64,000 nucleotides of DNA, from positions 29,403 to 93,402 of the forward strand of contig JAJFFF010000001.1 of assembly GCA_021776785.1 (NCBI GenBank). The letters are read 5' to 3'. Both the position numbers and the translations under genes were made by a program. Source of the DNA: Planctomycetota bacterium (lineage in GTDB: Bacteria; Planctomycetota; PLA2). Below the pieces are notes generated by a model. That model had not been told where the DNA came from, did no database searches, and saw nothing but the letters and a program-made list of their open reading frames with translations. How positions within the stretch are numbered: the stretch's first letter is position 1; each line of letters begins with the position of its first letter. Below, piece after piece: positions 49,979 to 59,360 of the stretch.

Positions 49979-51228
49979 TGCCGAAGGTTGTGAGTCACCA
50001 CAAGGACCGCGTGGTCGAAGACCATGGGGACCGGTTTCGCAAAGAGTTTCGCGACGCTTCGGAATGCGCGGCTGAGCTGGAACGATTGGGCTGGCTTCGG
50101 GACGCCGGGGTCGCGGTGCCGGAGATTCTCGAAACCGGCGCACGCCACTTTGTGACCCGCCGTTTGCCAGGGCAGCCCCTCGACGAGTGGATTCGGCAGC
50201 GGTGGGGCGGCGCCACGCGCGGCGAGCGCAACGCGGTCATCGACGGTTGCGTCGCCGTTTGCAAGAAGCTTCGGACGGCCGGGTTGGCGTGGCCCGATCT
50301 CGTGAGTTACCACCTGTTCATCGGCGACGGCGCGGTGGCCGTGCTCGATCCGGCGCGTCTCAAACGCGGCCGTCTCGATTTGTCCGCGCTGTTTTGGTCG
50401 GTGGAGGAGCCGACGGTCTCCCGCGCCGATCGCCTCCGCTTTTGGCGGCGCCTCGCCGGCGACGCGCCGCCGCCGCGTTTGAGAAAGATCGGCCACCGTG
50501 GTCGGTTTCGCCCGTATCGCTGGGCGCCGCAAGCCGATCGCGTGCGGGCCTGCTTGCCATGGGCGCCGTTCGTCGATGGAGCCGAACGCGGTTCCGCGGA
50601 CTTGGACGCAATCGCGGCGCGGATGCGCGTGAAGCGTACGCTGCGCGACCGCGTGAATGGCGAGGACGGCGACCTCGTCGTCAAAGTCGTAAACGATGCG
50701 CGCGAGGCCGAACGGGAGTGGGAGAATCACCGGCTTCTGATGGCGGCGGCGTTCCGCGTTCCGCAACCCGCGTATGGGGGAGTGCTGAAGGATGGCCGCG
50801 GCTTCTTTTCAACGGTGCGGTTGGAAGGACAGCATCCGATCGACGACGTGTGGGAGCAACTTGATCGACGGCGCGTGGTCCGCGGCGTCGCCGACTTGGC
50901 CCGGCGGCTGCATGAGTGCGGCTTGGCGCATCGCGACCTGTATCTGTGCCACCTGTTTGTGCGGCCCGGCGACGACGCGATCACATTGATTGATCTGGCG
51001 CGGCTGGAGAAAACACGCTCGCGACGACGACGCGTGAAGGACCTCGCGGCACTGGTGATGAGCGCGAAGGGTCTGTGCACACGCGCCGATCTCTGGCGCG
51101 GTCTGCTGCGCTATGGCGGCGACAAACGCCTCGCGCGGGCCGTTCTGCGTAAGGCCGCGAAGATGGCGCGCCACACGCCGCGCAACGTTTCGGACGGGAC
51201 GCATGTTCCGCACACGCCATGCACGTAG
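49978..51228 (+). CDS. Tandem WaaP/Kdo-kinase-like protein (two kinase-like halves)
   Basis: A 416-residue protein. The second half (about 200-400) has lipopolysaccharide core kinase features: LKDGRGFFSTVRLEGQHPID, then RRLHECGLAHRDLYLCHLFV (catalytic HRD), and ITLIDLARLEKTRSRRRRVK (metal-binding Asp). The first half (about 1-185) repeats the pattern in a weaker form: RKEFRDASECAAELERLGWL, VPEILETGARHFVTRRLPGQ, LRTAGLAWPDLVSYHLFIGD and VAVLDPARLKRGRLDLSALF. There the HRD has become WPD, although the Asp is retained. It probably phosphorylates heptose or Kdo in the core, with the N-terminal half as a pseudokinase. Confidence 0.75.
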   Translation: MPKVVSHHKDRVVEDHGDRFRKEFRDASECAAELERLGWLRDAGVAVPEILETGARHFVTRRLPGQPLDEWIRQRWGGATRGERNAVIDGCVAVCKKLRTAGLAWPDLVSYHLFIGDGAVAVLDPARLKRGRLDLSALFWSVEEPTVSRADRLRFWRRLAGDAPPPRLRKIGHRGRFRPYRWAPQADRVRACLPWAPFVDGAERGSADLDAIAARMRVKRTLRDRVNGEDGDLVVKVVNDAREAEREWENHRLLMAAAFRVPQPAYGGVLKDGRGFFSTVRLEGQHPIDDVWEQLDRRRVVRGVADLARRLHECGLAHRDLYLCHLFVRPGDDAITLIDLARLEKTRSRRRRVKDLAALVMSAKGLCTRADLWRGLLRYGGDKRLARAVLRKAAKMARHTPRNVSDGTHVPHTPCT

Positions 51229-52214
51229 GCATTTTGTGTGAGCACTCCGATCCTGCGCGCGGCGGTGCCGAGCGATACCTCGACGCGTTGCGCCAACGAT
51301 TGCTCGTCCACGGGCACGCGGTCTCGGTCCGCTCGCGCACGGGACCGCACGCCACACCGACGCGAAAATCGCCCGCTGCGCGCCGGCCGGCCTACTACGC
51401 GCGCTCCCTCCTCCCGCGCTTGCGCGACGAGGGAGCAGACGTCGTGTTGGCCACGACGCCGGTTCCGGGGTGCGATGTCTATCAACCGCACCACGGCATT
51501 TACGCCGCGTCGATTCCCGCGCACTTGGATCCTGTCGTTTGGGGGTGGCGCCACTTGCGTCGCGTCAATCCACACCGCGTGTGGCACTTTCGTACGCTCA
51601 AGAAATTCGAGGCGCAGGTGATCGACCGCGCGTGGGCGCTGTCTCCGCGCATCGTGAATGACATCGCGCGTTTTTATCCCGGCGTGTCCGTTCCGCTCCA
51701 TCGCAACGGGGTGGATCTGGCTCGGTTTCAGCCGGCGCCGGCCCGGCCGCGAGGCGCCGGACCCGTCCTGTTGTTTGTCGCCCACAACCACGAACTCAAG
51801 GGATGGGCGACGGCGGTGCGCGCGCTGCGCCATCTGCCGCGCGCGCGCCTGATTGCGACGGGCCAAGGACCCAAGCACGAACGCGTCACCTATCGCGCGT
51901 TCACGCCCGCTCTGTATCACGAGGCCGACGTGCTGGTGCATCCGACGTTTTATGACACCGCTTCGCTGGTTGTGCTCGAAGCGCTCGCGTCCGGTCGCCC
52001 CGCGATCACGACCGTGCGTGACGGAAACGCGGATCTCGCGGCGCGCGGCGGAGGGGCGGTGCTGAACGATCCGCGCGACGATCGCGCGTTGGCGACACTC
52101 GTCGAAACAGTGCTCGCGCAAGCGTCCGTTGAGCGTGCGCGCGCCGTCGCGGAAGAGTTCGACGAAACCAAGATGCTTGATGCCGTGGTGGAGGCGCTCG
52201 CATGCTGCTCCTAA
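51219..52214 (+). CDS. Glycosyltransferase, GT4-like
   Basis: A 331-residue GT-B protein. The N-terminus is GILCEHSDPARGGAERYLDA, and the C-terminal nucleotide-sugar domain has VLLFVAHNHELKGWATAVRA, RLIATGQGP and the E-x7-E segment HPTFYDTASLVVLEALASGR. It resembles core-LPS glycosyltransferases of the WaaG type (an Asn/His-containing HNHELKG loop and VLLFVAHN). It overlaps the kinase stop by 10 bp and the next gene by 13 bp. Confidence 0.8.
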   Translation: MHVGILCEHSDPARGGAERYLDALRQRLLVHGHAVSVRSRTGPHATPTRKSPAARRPAYYARSLLPRLRDEGADVVLATTPVPGCDVYQPHHGIYAASIPAHLDPVVWGWRHLRRVNPHRVWHFRTLKKFEAQVIDRAWALSPRIVNDIARFYPGVSVPLHRNGVDLARFQPAPARPRGAGPVLLFVAHNHELKGWATAVRALRHLPRARLIATGQGPKHERVTYRAFTPALYHEADVLVHPTFYDTASLVVLEALASGRPAITTVRDGNADLAARGGGAVLNDPRDDRALATLVETVLAQASVERARAVAEEFDETKMLDAVVEALACCS

Positions 52215-53125
52215 CGCATCGTCGCGCCGACGCGTCGTTTCGCGTGCGCTGGGAACGGTATCTGCCTGCGTTGCGCGAAGCCGGGTTTATGCCGGACGTG
52301 CGCGAGATCCCGAAGCGGAACAAGCGCCAGGTGTGGCAGGGCGCGGATGTCGTCGTGCTCCACCGACGGCTGTTGCGGAGCGGCGACCTCGCGCGCCTGC
52401 GGCGCCAAGCGCGTGTCCTGATCTATGACGTGGACGATGCGCTGTGCTATCGCGACCGCGCCCCGTTTCGTTCGCGCCAACGCGAACGCCGTTTTTTCGA
52501 AACCGTCGCCGCTGCCGACTTGGTGCTGGCCGGCAACGCTCACCTCGCACGCCTCGCCCGTCTGCGCGCCGACAAAGTGCGGGTCGTGCCCTCGGCGATC
52601 GATGTCGAGCAGTACGAGCCTCAGGACACGTCGAAGATGCCGTTCACGGCTGTGTGGATCGGCCAGAGCGCGACGCTTCCGCATTTGGAGATCGTGCGCG
52701 GAGCGTTGCTCGATGCCGGGATCGCCGTGCGCGTCATTGCCGACCGCGCGCCTGATGGCGTGGAGTTTCACGCGTGGTCGCAGGAGTCCGAAGCGCGCCT
52801 GCTCGCCGCGAGTCACGTCGGATTGATGCCGCTCCCCGACACGCCGTTCACGCGCGGCAAGTGCGGCTACAAGTTGCTGCAGTATTACGCCGCGGGGATT
52901 CCAGTCATCGCGTCGCCGGTCGGCGTCAACCGTTCCCTTGCCGCGGGAGGCGCGATCTTGGCCCGCGCGAGCACCGAGTGGGTTCACGCCGTTTGTGCGC
53001 TCAAGGTAGATCCTGCGCGCCGCGCCGCTTTGGGCGCGAAGGGTCGCGCTTTTGTGGCGAGACGTTATGCTGCCTCGTCGCTGGCGGAGCGGCTCGTGCG
53101 TTTGCTCGGATCCGCCACGCGCTAA
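52202..53125 (+). CDS. Glycosyltransferase (GT-B, family 4-like)
   Basis: A 307-residue protein. RADASFRVRWERYLPALREA and VVVLHRRLLRSGDLARLRRQ, followed by LIYDVDDALCYRDRA, is typical of GT-B enzymes with a D-x-D-D loop before the linker. Then come VPSAIDVEQYEPQDTSKMPF, GLMPLPDTPFTRGKCGYKLL and QYYAAGIPVIASPVGVNRSL. It probably adds a further core sugar. Tight coupling to its neighbours supports a single LPS-core operon. Confidence 0.75.
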   Translation: MLLLTHRRADASFRVRWERYLPALREAGFMPDVREIPKRNKRQVWQGADVVVLHRRLLRSGDLARLRRQARVLIYDVDDALCYRDRAPFRSRQRERRFFETVAAADLVLAGNAHLARLARLRADKVRVVPSAIDVEQYEPQDTSKMPFTAVWIGQSATLPHLEIVRGALLDAGIAVRVIADRAPDGVEFHAWSQESEARLLAASHVGLMPLPDTPFTRGKCGYKLLQYYAAGIPVIASPVGVNRSLAAGGAILARASTEWVHAVCALKVDPARRAALGAKGRAFVARRYAASSLAERLVRLLGSATR

Positions 53126-53134
53126 CACCCCGCT

Positions 53135-54235
53135 ATGTGGCCGTTCTCTGACTCCAAAATCGCCGAGCGCGAGTTCGAACGGTTGGTTGTGCGCGTGCCC
53201 AACTGGCTCGGTGATCAGATCATGGCGACGCCCGCGCTCGACGCGATCCGGCAGCGCTACCCGAACGCCCACATCGCCGGTCACGGTAGCCGCGCCGCGG
53301 AGATGCTGTACTCCGGAAGCACGTGGTTCGACTCGTTCATCGTGTCGGAGAAGGGGCACAAAAATCGTGATCAAGCGCGTTTGTTGCGTGCCGGGAAGTT
53401 CGATGCTTGCTTGTTGCTGACGGGATCGTTTCGCACGGCGGTTCCGCCGTTCCTCGCCCGTATCCAACATCGCATCGGCTACCAGTGGAGCGGACGTACG
53501 CCGCTCCTGACCGCCCATTGGCACAGGCCGCGTCCCGGCGGCGTCAAAGCGCCCTACCCCACCAAGCACTACTTCATCGACTTGGTCGCCAAGATCGGTG
53601 CGACCGAGCCGGGCCCGCGCGTGCATCTGCCGCTGAGCGACGAGAGCGAAGCGAAGGCCGCCGCGTGGCTGACCCAGCAAGGGATCGGGCTCGACGATCC
53701 GCTCCTGCCGATGTGTGTCGGCGCGAAATTTGGACCGAGCAAGTTGTGGCCGGCCGAGTACTTTGCGAAGGCGGCCGACCACATGACGCGCGAGCACGGC
53801 GCGCGCGTCATCTTGTTGTGCGCGCCCGGCGAGGAGCCGATCGGCGCCGCCGTCCGCCAATTCGCCCGCGAGCCGTTGTTCGACACGGGCCTCGATCCGC
53901 TCACGATCGAGATCCTAAAAGCGATCATCGCGCGGAGCCGCGTCCTGTTGACCAACGACACCGGGCCGCGCCACATCGCGTCGTCTTTTTGGGTGCCTGC
54001 GGTCTGCGTCATGGGGTCAACCGACCCGACGTACACCGATACGGACATGGAAACCCAAACCGTCCTTCGCGTCGAGGGCTTGGAGTGCTCACCCTGCCAT
54101 CTCAAGGAGTGTCCTCTGGATGGACACCCCTGCATGACGAGGCTTGCGCCGGAGCGGGTGATCGCCGAGCTCGAGAGAATCTGGAAAAATCCGCCGGCGG
54201 TTCCCAGCCCGGGCGTATCGGGGGGTGTTGGGTAG
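53135..54235 (+). CDS. waaF: ADP-heptose:LPS heptosyltransferase (WaaF/GT9)
   Basis: A 366-residue GT9 enzyme. RVPNWLGDQIMATPALDAIR is the N-terminal GT9 signature, with RIGYQWSGRTPLL, VGAKFGPSKLWPAEYFAKAA, and the C-terminal TNDTGPRHIASSFWVPAVCV and MGSTDPTYT, which bind ADP-heptose. It adds the second L-glycero-D-manno-heptose to the inner core. The Cys-rich segment LECSPCHLKECPLDGHPCM matches other WaaF proteins. It is the last of the tightly packed core genes. Confidence 0.88.
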   Translation: MWPFSDSKIAEREFERLVVRVPNWLGDQIMATPALDAIRQRYPNAHIAGHGSRAAEMLYSGSTWFDSFIVSEKGHKNRDQARLLRAGKFDACLLLTGSFRTAVPPFLARIQHRIGYQWSGRTPLLTAHWHRPRPGGVKAPYPTKHYFIDLVAKIGATEPGPRVHLPLSDESEAKAAAWLTQQGIGLDDPLLPMCVGAKFGPSKLWPAEYFAKAADHMTREHGARVILLCAPGEEPIGAAVRQFAREPLFDTGLDPLTIEILKAIIARSRVLLTNDTGPRHIASSFWVPAVCVMGSTDPTYTDTDMETQTVLRVEGLECSPCHLKECPLDGHPCMTRLAPERVIAELERIWKNPPAVPSPGVSGGVG

Positions 54236-54279
54236 GCTATGGGCTTCGATGTCTTGCCCATGAGCCGTTTGTTCTGAAC

Positions 54280-54301
54280 GCAGCGCCGTGATCGGCGCTG
54301 C
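54280..54301 (+). repeat. 9-bp hairpin before OmpH gene
   Basis: GCAGCGCCG (54280-54288) pairs perfectly with 54293-54301 over TGAT. It lies between waaF and the OmpH-like gene and ends 11 nt before the ATG, next to GGAG. It may attenuate read-through or affect translation. Confidence 0.45.
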
Positions 54302-54312
54302 TTGGAGTCGTC

Positions 54313-54900
54313 ATGCAGAAGTCGCTTGTTGTTCTCGCATTGCTGGGCGCGTTGCTCGGTCGCGAATTGATTCAGCCCGCTCTCGCCCAAGGCAACAGCG
54401 GTCCGATCCTGATTGTTCATCTCCGGAAGATCATTGACGACTCCAAAGAGGGCCGCGAGATCGTCGGTAAGGTGCGCGCTGAAATGGCGGCCAAGAAAGA
54501 GGAGATCGCGCGGGATGTGAAGTCGTTGCAGGAAAACGTCAACAACCTCATGAAGCGCAAGCTCTATGACCGCGACGAAGGTTGGTACAAGAACGTCAAG
54601 GCGGCGCTTGATCGCCAAGGCCAACTCAAAGCGGCCGAGCAGTTCTTCATCGCGAAACTCAACGATCAGATTGCGCGTGGCTTGAATGAACTCATTCGCG
54701 GCGTGCAACAGGAGTCGCGCGAAGTCATGAAGCAACGTGGCGGTGCGATGGTGATCGTGTCCCGCATGGGCGTGATCGAGATCAACTCCGACAAGGACCT
54801 CCAAGACGAGGTCGTGTTCCGCCGTGTCTTGTGCGCGGACGAAAAGCTCAACATTACCGACGCCGTGCTCAAGCGCATGGACAAAGCTTTCGGCAACTAG
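54313..54900 (+). CDS. Periplasmic chaperone OmpH/Skp-like protein
   Basis: A 195-residue exported protein (signal VVLALLGALLG, cleavage after ALAQ). The first strand ILIVHLRKIIDDSKEGREIV is followed by long coiled-coil arms (AAKKEEIARDVKSLQENVNN through LNELIRGVQQESREVMKQRG) and returns to a short strand. This is the Skp jellyfish fold that holds outer-membrane proteins in transit. Other Skp genes sit near bamA or lpxD; here it follows core-LPS genes. The next ATG follows its stop directly. Confidence 0.75.
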   Translation: MQKSLVVLALLGALLGRELIQPALAQGNSGPILIVHLRKIIDDSKEGREIVGKVRAEMAAKKEEIARDVKSLQENVNNLMKRKLYDRDEGWYKNVKAALDRQGQLKAAEQFFIAKLNDQIARGLNELIRGVQQESREVMKQRGGAMVIVSRMGVIEINSDKDLQDEVVFRRVLCADEKLNITDAVLKRMDKAFGN

Positions 54901-55932
<1,032 letters not shown>

Positions 55933-56105
55933 CACCCCACCCTGTCCCAACAGGAGACCCCGCCCCGTTCCCGCCATCTCCGTTGTGCGGTGCGCAAGCG
56001 CCGTGAGCGCGGCCCTCCGGCGGCTGGAAACCTTTCCAGAACGGCTTACAGGGCACAAAAGCCGGCTCATGGCGGCTCCGCTGATACCGATAAGGATCAG
56101 GGGAT

Positions 56106-57005
56106 ATGGAAAGCAAGACATTGCCGAAGGGGCGGATTGTGGTCGCGGAAGACGATCGCTTTTACCGACAGATTCTCGCCAAGCGACTCGCGGCTGAGGG
56201 CCACGACGTTGTGCTTACGCAGCACGGCGAGGAGGCTTGGGCCGCGATCTTGGACGACCCGCCCGAGCTGTTGCTCACGGATTGGATGATGCCGGAACTC
56301 GATGGTCACAAGTTGTGCCGTCGGATGAAGGATCACGACACGCTACACACCGTTTACTGCATCCTGCTTACCGCCAAGGATCGCGTCGAAGACAAAGTCG
56401 CCGCGCTGGACGCGGGTGCGGACGACTACTTGCTTAAGCCGTGCGATGACAGCGAGCTGTTGGCGCGCGTTCGCGCCGGCCTGCGGCAGCATCGCACATG
56501 GTTCCGTTTGGCCGCCGCGACGGTTACGGATCCGCTTACGGGCGTCGGGAACCGCCGTCTTTTCGATCAGCGTCTCCGCGAGGAGTGTATGCGCGCTGAT
56601 CGCTACGACACGCCGCTGTCGCTCGTCTTGATTGACATCGATCAATTCAAAGCGATCAACGACACCTATGGGCACCCCGCGGGCGATGCGGTCCTGCGCC
56701 GGATCGGCGAGCTCTTGGCTTGCGAACTACGCACCGGCGAAGCGGTTGCGCGTATCGGTGGCGACGAGTTCGCGGCACTCTTGCCCAACGCCGATGGCGA
56801 AGACGCGGAGCGGGTGGCCGCGCGCATCGAAGGTATTGCGTGCACCCATCCGATCGACCTCCCCGACGGCACAAAAATCGTGGTCCGGGTCGCCGCCGGA
56901 GCGGCCAGTTTGCAGTCCAACCAGGACCCGTTATCGCTGGTAGAAAACGCCGACAAAGCGCTCTACAAAAGAAAAAGAACCAAACAAAAGAGCGCGTCCG
57001 CCTAA
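56106..57005 (+). CDS. Response regulator with GGDEF domain (PleD-like)
   Basis: A 299-residue protein. The receiver domain (about 10-130) has the acidic pocket [10 protein letters not shown], the phospho-acceptor Asp in [14 protein letters not shown], and the Lys in YLLKPCDD. The GGDEF domain (about 140-298) has [15 protein letters not shown]. At the I-site position the motif is R-T-G-E rather than RxxD, so product inhibition may be altered. It would make c-di-GMP when phosphorylated. The SD (AGGGG) is partly inside a small hairpin (CTGAT/ATCAG, 56081-56100). The 173 bp upstream also holds a CTGGAAA/TTTCCAG hairpin (56024-56039). Confidence 0.88.
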   Translation: MESKTLPKGRIVVAEDDRFYRQILAKRLAAEGHDVVLTQHGEEAWAAILDDPPELLLTDWMMPELDGHKLCRRMKDHDTLHTVYCILLTAKDRVEDKVAALDAGADDYLLKPCDDSELLARVRAGLRQHRTWFRLAAATVTDPLTGVGNRRLFDQRLREECMRADRYDTPLSLVLIDIDQFKAINDTYGHPAGDAVLRRIGELLACELRTGEAVARIGGDEFAALLPNADGEDAERVAARIEGIACTHPIDLPDGTKIVVRVAAGAASLQSNQDPLSLVENADKALYKRKRTKQKSASA

Positions 57006-57022
57006 CCAAAACAGGACCACAA

Positions 57023-57073
57023 CCAAAGCGGGACCCGGGTCCCAAAGCGGGACCCGGGACCCAAAGCGGGACC
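57023..57073 (+). repeat. 19-bp tandem repeats before the inverted repeat
   Basis: CCAAAGCGGGACCCGGG(TC/AC) occurs at 57023-57041 and 57042-57060, then a 13-nt partial copy at 57061-57073. The same core (AAATGCGGGACC) forms the outer edge of the inverted repeat. The repeats are iteron-like. Confidence 0.7.
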
Positions 57074-57093
57074 CAAATGCGGGACCAGGTCTC

Positions 57094-57102
57094 TGTGGAT
57101 AA
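57094..57102 (-). promoter_or_regulatory. Perfect DnaA box (left arm)
   Basis: TGTGGATAA, the reverse complement of the E. coli consensus TTATCCACA, inside the left arm of the inverted repeat. Confidence 0.6.
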
Positions 57103-57254
57103 CTTTGTAAGTTATTGGTGTGGCTTGGGTTAGGACGGCCATCTGCGGGAATTTTCCCGCAAATCACGCCCAATTGCGGCCAAAACCGCCTTTTTTGCGC
57201 GAAAAATCCCGCAGAGCGCCCTCATAAGCCGTTTTCCATCAATACGTTATGGAG

Positions 57255-57263
57255 TTATCCACA
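57255..57263 (+). promoter_or_regulatory. Perfect DnaA box (right arm)
   Basis: TTATCCACA inside the right arm, in opposite orientation to the box at 57094. Confidence 0.6.
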
Positions 57264-57358
57264 GAGACCTGGTCCCGCATTCGTCCCGCATTTGGGGCTC
57301 GCATTTGCCCGCTACTGGGGTCGCGTGGATTTGCTGGCGTGCTGGGCCTGTCGCCTCT

Positions 57359-57370
57359 GGGGGGGGGGGG
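57359..57370 (+). repeat. Run of 12 G
   Basis: A homopolymer of 12 G between the inverted repeat and the pyrI stop. It is the longest G run noticed in the window and is prone to slippage. Confidence 0.7.
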
Positions 57371-57396
57371 CCGCTTTGCTTCGCTGCAGTCGGGTC

Positions 57397-57846
57397 TTAG
57401 CCGAAGCGGAAGAGGTCGGAGGGGACCGTTCGGTCGCAGTATTCGCACTTTACAGAGACCGGCTCTCGCTCCATGACCAGCCAAGAGCCCCGGACCGATT
57501 CGGCGCGCGTGATGCACGCGTGGTTGGGGCATCGGATCAGGCCGCGAAATCGAAGCGGCGGATGGAGTTCGATCTTGTTCACGACCTTGAAGTTGCGGAT
57601 CAGTGAAAGCGTGGCGTGCGGACTGATGAGCGCGATCTTGGCCGCGTCTTCCTCCGTGAGTTGGTGCGAGTCGATCTTAATGATGTCCTTGCGTTCCAAC
57701 CGCCCCGACTTCAAGTAGATGCCGACCGAAATCGTGCGCTCGGGCGGCAAGTTGAGGGCGCCCAAAGCGCGGAGTGCGGTCCCGGCGCGAAGGTGGTCGA
57801 GGACGGAGCCGTCGCGGAGCTTGTTGACGAGATAGGTTTCGCTCAT
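57397..57846 (-). CDS. pyrI: Aspartate carbamoyltransferase regulatory chain
   Basis: A 149-residue protein. The allosteric domain includes LVNKLRDGSVLDHLRAGTAL, LERKDIIKIDSHQLTEEDAA and ALISPHATLSLIRNFKVVNK. The C-terminal zinc domain holds four Cys in CPNHAC and CEYC. It binds nucleotide effectors and tunes PyrB in pyrimidine synthesis. It overlaps pyrB by 4 bp, so the holoenzyme subunits are coupled. Confidence 0.93.
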   Translation of the reverse strand: MSETYLVNKLRDGSVLDHLRAGTALRALGALNLPPERTISVGIYLKSGRLERKDIIKIDSHQLTEEDAAKIALISPHATLSLIRNFKVVNKIELHPPLRFRGLIRCPNHACITRAESVRGSWLVMEREPVSVKCEYCDRTVPSDLFRFG

Positions 57847-58781
57847 GCGAGCACCTTGTCCGCGTGACCGAGGATGAGCGCCATCAGCGCCTTGCGAACG
57901 GCCACCCCGTAGTGCGCCTGGCGAAAGTACGCCGCGTGGGGATGGACGTCGACCTCGCGCGCAATCTCTTGGACGCGCGGGAGCGGGTGCAAAATCGCCA
58001 AGCTGTCCCGCGCGTTCTGGAGCACCGACATGTCGAGGGTGTAGGCATCCTTGAACTTGTCATACTCGGTCGGATCGGTAAAGCGCTCGCGCTGGACGCG
58101 CGTCATGTACAAGACATCCGCCTCCGGCAGCGACGCTTCCAAGCTCTCCATCTCGCGATACTCGACGCCGAGCGTTTCGAGCGTGCGCCGCTGTTCTTCC
58201 GGCAGCCGCAAAAACTGCGGAGACACGAGCGTGATCCGCGCGTTGAACAGCGTGAGGACAGACACCAAGCTGTGCACGGCTCGTCCGTAGCGAAGGTCGC
58301 CAGCAAAGACCACATGGAGCCCATCGATCCGACCGCATTCGCGCTGCATCGTGTAGAGGTCGACAAACGTCTGCGTGGGGTGCTGATGCGCGCCGTCGCC
58401 GCAGTTGACGACCGGGATCTGGGCGACTTCCGCCGCGAGCCGCGCCGCACCCTCGAGTGGATGGCGCAACAACAGCAGGTCGCTGTATCCCTCGACAACG
58501 CGCACCGTATCGGCCAGGCTTTCACCTTTTGCTTGCGAGGAGACGCCCGCCTCGGCGAATCCGACGCAACTGCCGCCGAGGCGCCCGACGGCACTCTCAA
58601 AGCTCAAGCGCGTGCGCGTGGAGGGCTCAAAGAACAGCGTCGCGATGACGCGGCCGGCCAGCAATGTGCCTGTGACCTGTTCAAATTGCGCGGCGGCGTC
58701 CAAAAGGAAGACGATTTCGTCGCGCCGAAACTCATTGACGGTGATGACGTCACGCCCGGCAAAGTCCGAAACAGAGACCAC
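57843..58781 (-). CDS. pyrB: Aspartate carbamoyltransferase catalytic chain
   Basis: A 312-residue enzyme that joins carbamoyl phosphate and aspartate in the first committed step of pyrimidine synthesis. The carbamoyl-phosphate site FFEPSTRTRLSFESAVGRLG is intact, as are GDGAHQHPTQTFVDLYTMQR, FAGDLRYGRAVHSLVSVLTL and ILHPLPRV. A GTG start is used; TAGGCT lies 8 nt upstream. Confidence 0.95.
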   Translation of the reverse strand: MVSVSDFAGRDVITVNEFRRDEIVFLLDAAAQFEQVTGTLLAGRVIATLFFEPSTRTRLSFESAVGRLGGSCVGFAEAGVSSQAKGESLADTVRVVEGYSDLLLLRHPLEGAARLAAEVAQIPVVNCGDGAHQHPTQTFVDLYTMQRECGRIDGLHVVFAGDLRYGRAVHSLVSVLTLFNARITLVSPQFLRLPEEQRRTLETLGVEYREMESLEASLPEADVLYMTRVQRERFTDPTEYDKFKDAYTLDMSVLQNARDSLAILHPLPRVQEIAREVDVHPHAAYFRQAHYGVAVRKALMALILGHADKVLA

Positions 58782-58789
58782 AAACGATC

Positions 58790-58795
58790 AGCCTA
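58790..58795 (-). promoter_or_regulatory. TANNNT hexamer (TAGGCT) before pyrB
   Basis: TAGGCT on the minus strand, 8 nt before the GTG at 58781. The very short leader leaves no room for classical pyrimidine attenuation. Confidence 0.4.
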
Positions 58796-58906
58796 ACGAC
58801 CGCCCCGCCTGTGTCAAACCCCGAGGTTTGACGCCGGACATTTCACCGATTTCACGCGACTCACGGGCTGGACCGCGCGCGACGAGGCGGATGCGGGGAG
58901 TACCGA

Positions 58907-58915
58907 TGGTATAAA
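58907..58915 (+). promoter_or_regulatory. Extended -10 (TGGTATAAA) before lipoprotein
   Basis: TG-N-TATAAA, the TATAAA at 58910-58915. It ends 7 nt before a TTG at 58923 and 10 nt before the ATG at 58926. Confidence 0.45.
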
Positions 58916-58925
58916 ACGCGGCTTG

Positions 58926-59360
58926 ATGGCCCGGCTTATTGGACTCTGCTGCTTTGCGCTGTTTGCGGCGTGCGCTGGACCTCCGGGTAGAGCGTTCGAT
59001 CCGGGGCACGAGATCCACGTGATCGTCGTCACCGACCCCGCGCCGCGCCGCCCGCTAACGTTGCAGGTGCGCTGCTCCGTTGGCGGCAGGGCCATCGCGG
59101 AGAGCCAGCCGACGCTTGGAGGCGGCCGCCCGCGCGCCCGCGAGGTCGCCACGCTCCGCGCCCCGACCGGCAAGCACACGTTCTCGTTCGCGGAACGCAC
59201 ACGCGGCCTCGCGGCCCGGCGCGAGCTCAACGTCAAGCATGAGATGTGGGTCGTCTTGATCCTGCGCCCCAGCGCCAAAGCGCCGCAGTTGGAAGTGTTC
59301 ACGCGTCCGCCGCACGCTGAAATCGGGACGTGGGCGCCGCGCGTCGCGCTCCCGAACTGA
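58926..59360 (+). CDS. Small lipoprotein of unknown function
   Basis: A 144-residue lipoprotein (signal LIGLCCFALFAAC, lipobox F-A-A-C-A). The mature part is beta-rich (EIHVIVVTDP, LTLQVRCSVGGRAIAESQPT, KHTFSFAERTRGLAA, EMWVVLILRPSAKAPQLEVF) and suggests a small beta-sandwich. No family recognised. The ATG at 58926 is preferred over the TTG at 58923 by one codon. Its stop shares a base with the ATG of the flippase-like gene. Confidence 0.65.
   Translation: MARLIGLCCFALFAACAGPPGRAFDPGHEIHVIVVTDPAPRRPLTLQVRCSVGGRAIAESQPTLGGGRPRAREVATLRAPTGKHTFSFAERTRGLAARRELNVKHEMWVVLILRPSAKAPQLEVFTRPPHAEIGTWAPRVALPN

Larger units (their letters stand above)
57076..57281. repeat. 206-bp element bounded by 29-bp perfect inverted repeats with DnaA boxes
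   Basis: Arms at 57076-57104 and 57253-57281 match perfectly over 29 bp and extend imperfectly outward. Each arm holds a perfect DnaA box. The inside (148 bp) is less GC-rich and contains the palindrome TGCGGGAA-TT-TTCCCGCA (57144-57161) and a GCGG/CCGC hairpin followed by T6 near 57170-57200. It lies between convergent genes and may be a replication-related site, a mobile MITE-like element or a bidirectional terminator. The rest of the 391 bp gap (57282-57396) holds a 12-G run and no gene. Confidence 0.65.

Noticed and set aside
52211..53860. Long minus-strand ORF of 549 codons over the glycosyltransferases
   Set aside because: Antisense shadow of two glycosyltransferase genes and waaF, with high-GC codon bias and no recognisable domain.
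55985..56105. A c-di-GMP (GEMM-type) riboswitch before the GGDEF response regulator
   Set aside because: The region has several hairpins and an A-rich GCACAAAAGCC segment, but the conserved GEMM core and tetraloop-receptor sequences are not present in order. Only small hairpins can be supported.
57076..57281. Calling this the chromosomal oriC
   Set aside because: Only two DnaA boxes, no dnaA or gidA neighbours, and flanking genes point toward it. It is kept as a candidate site without an origin call.
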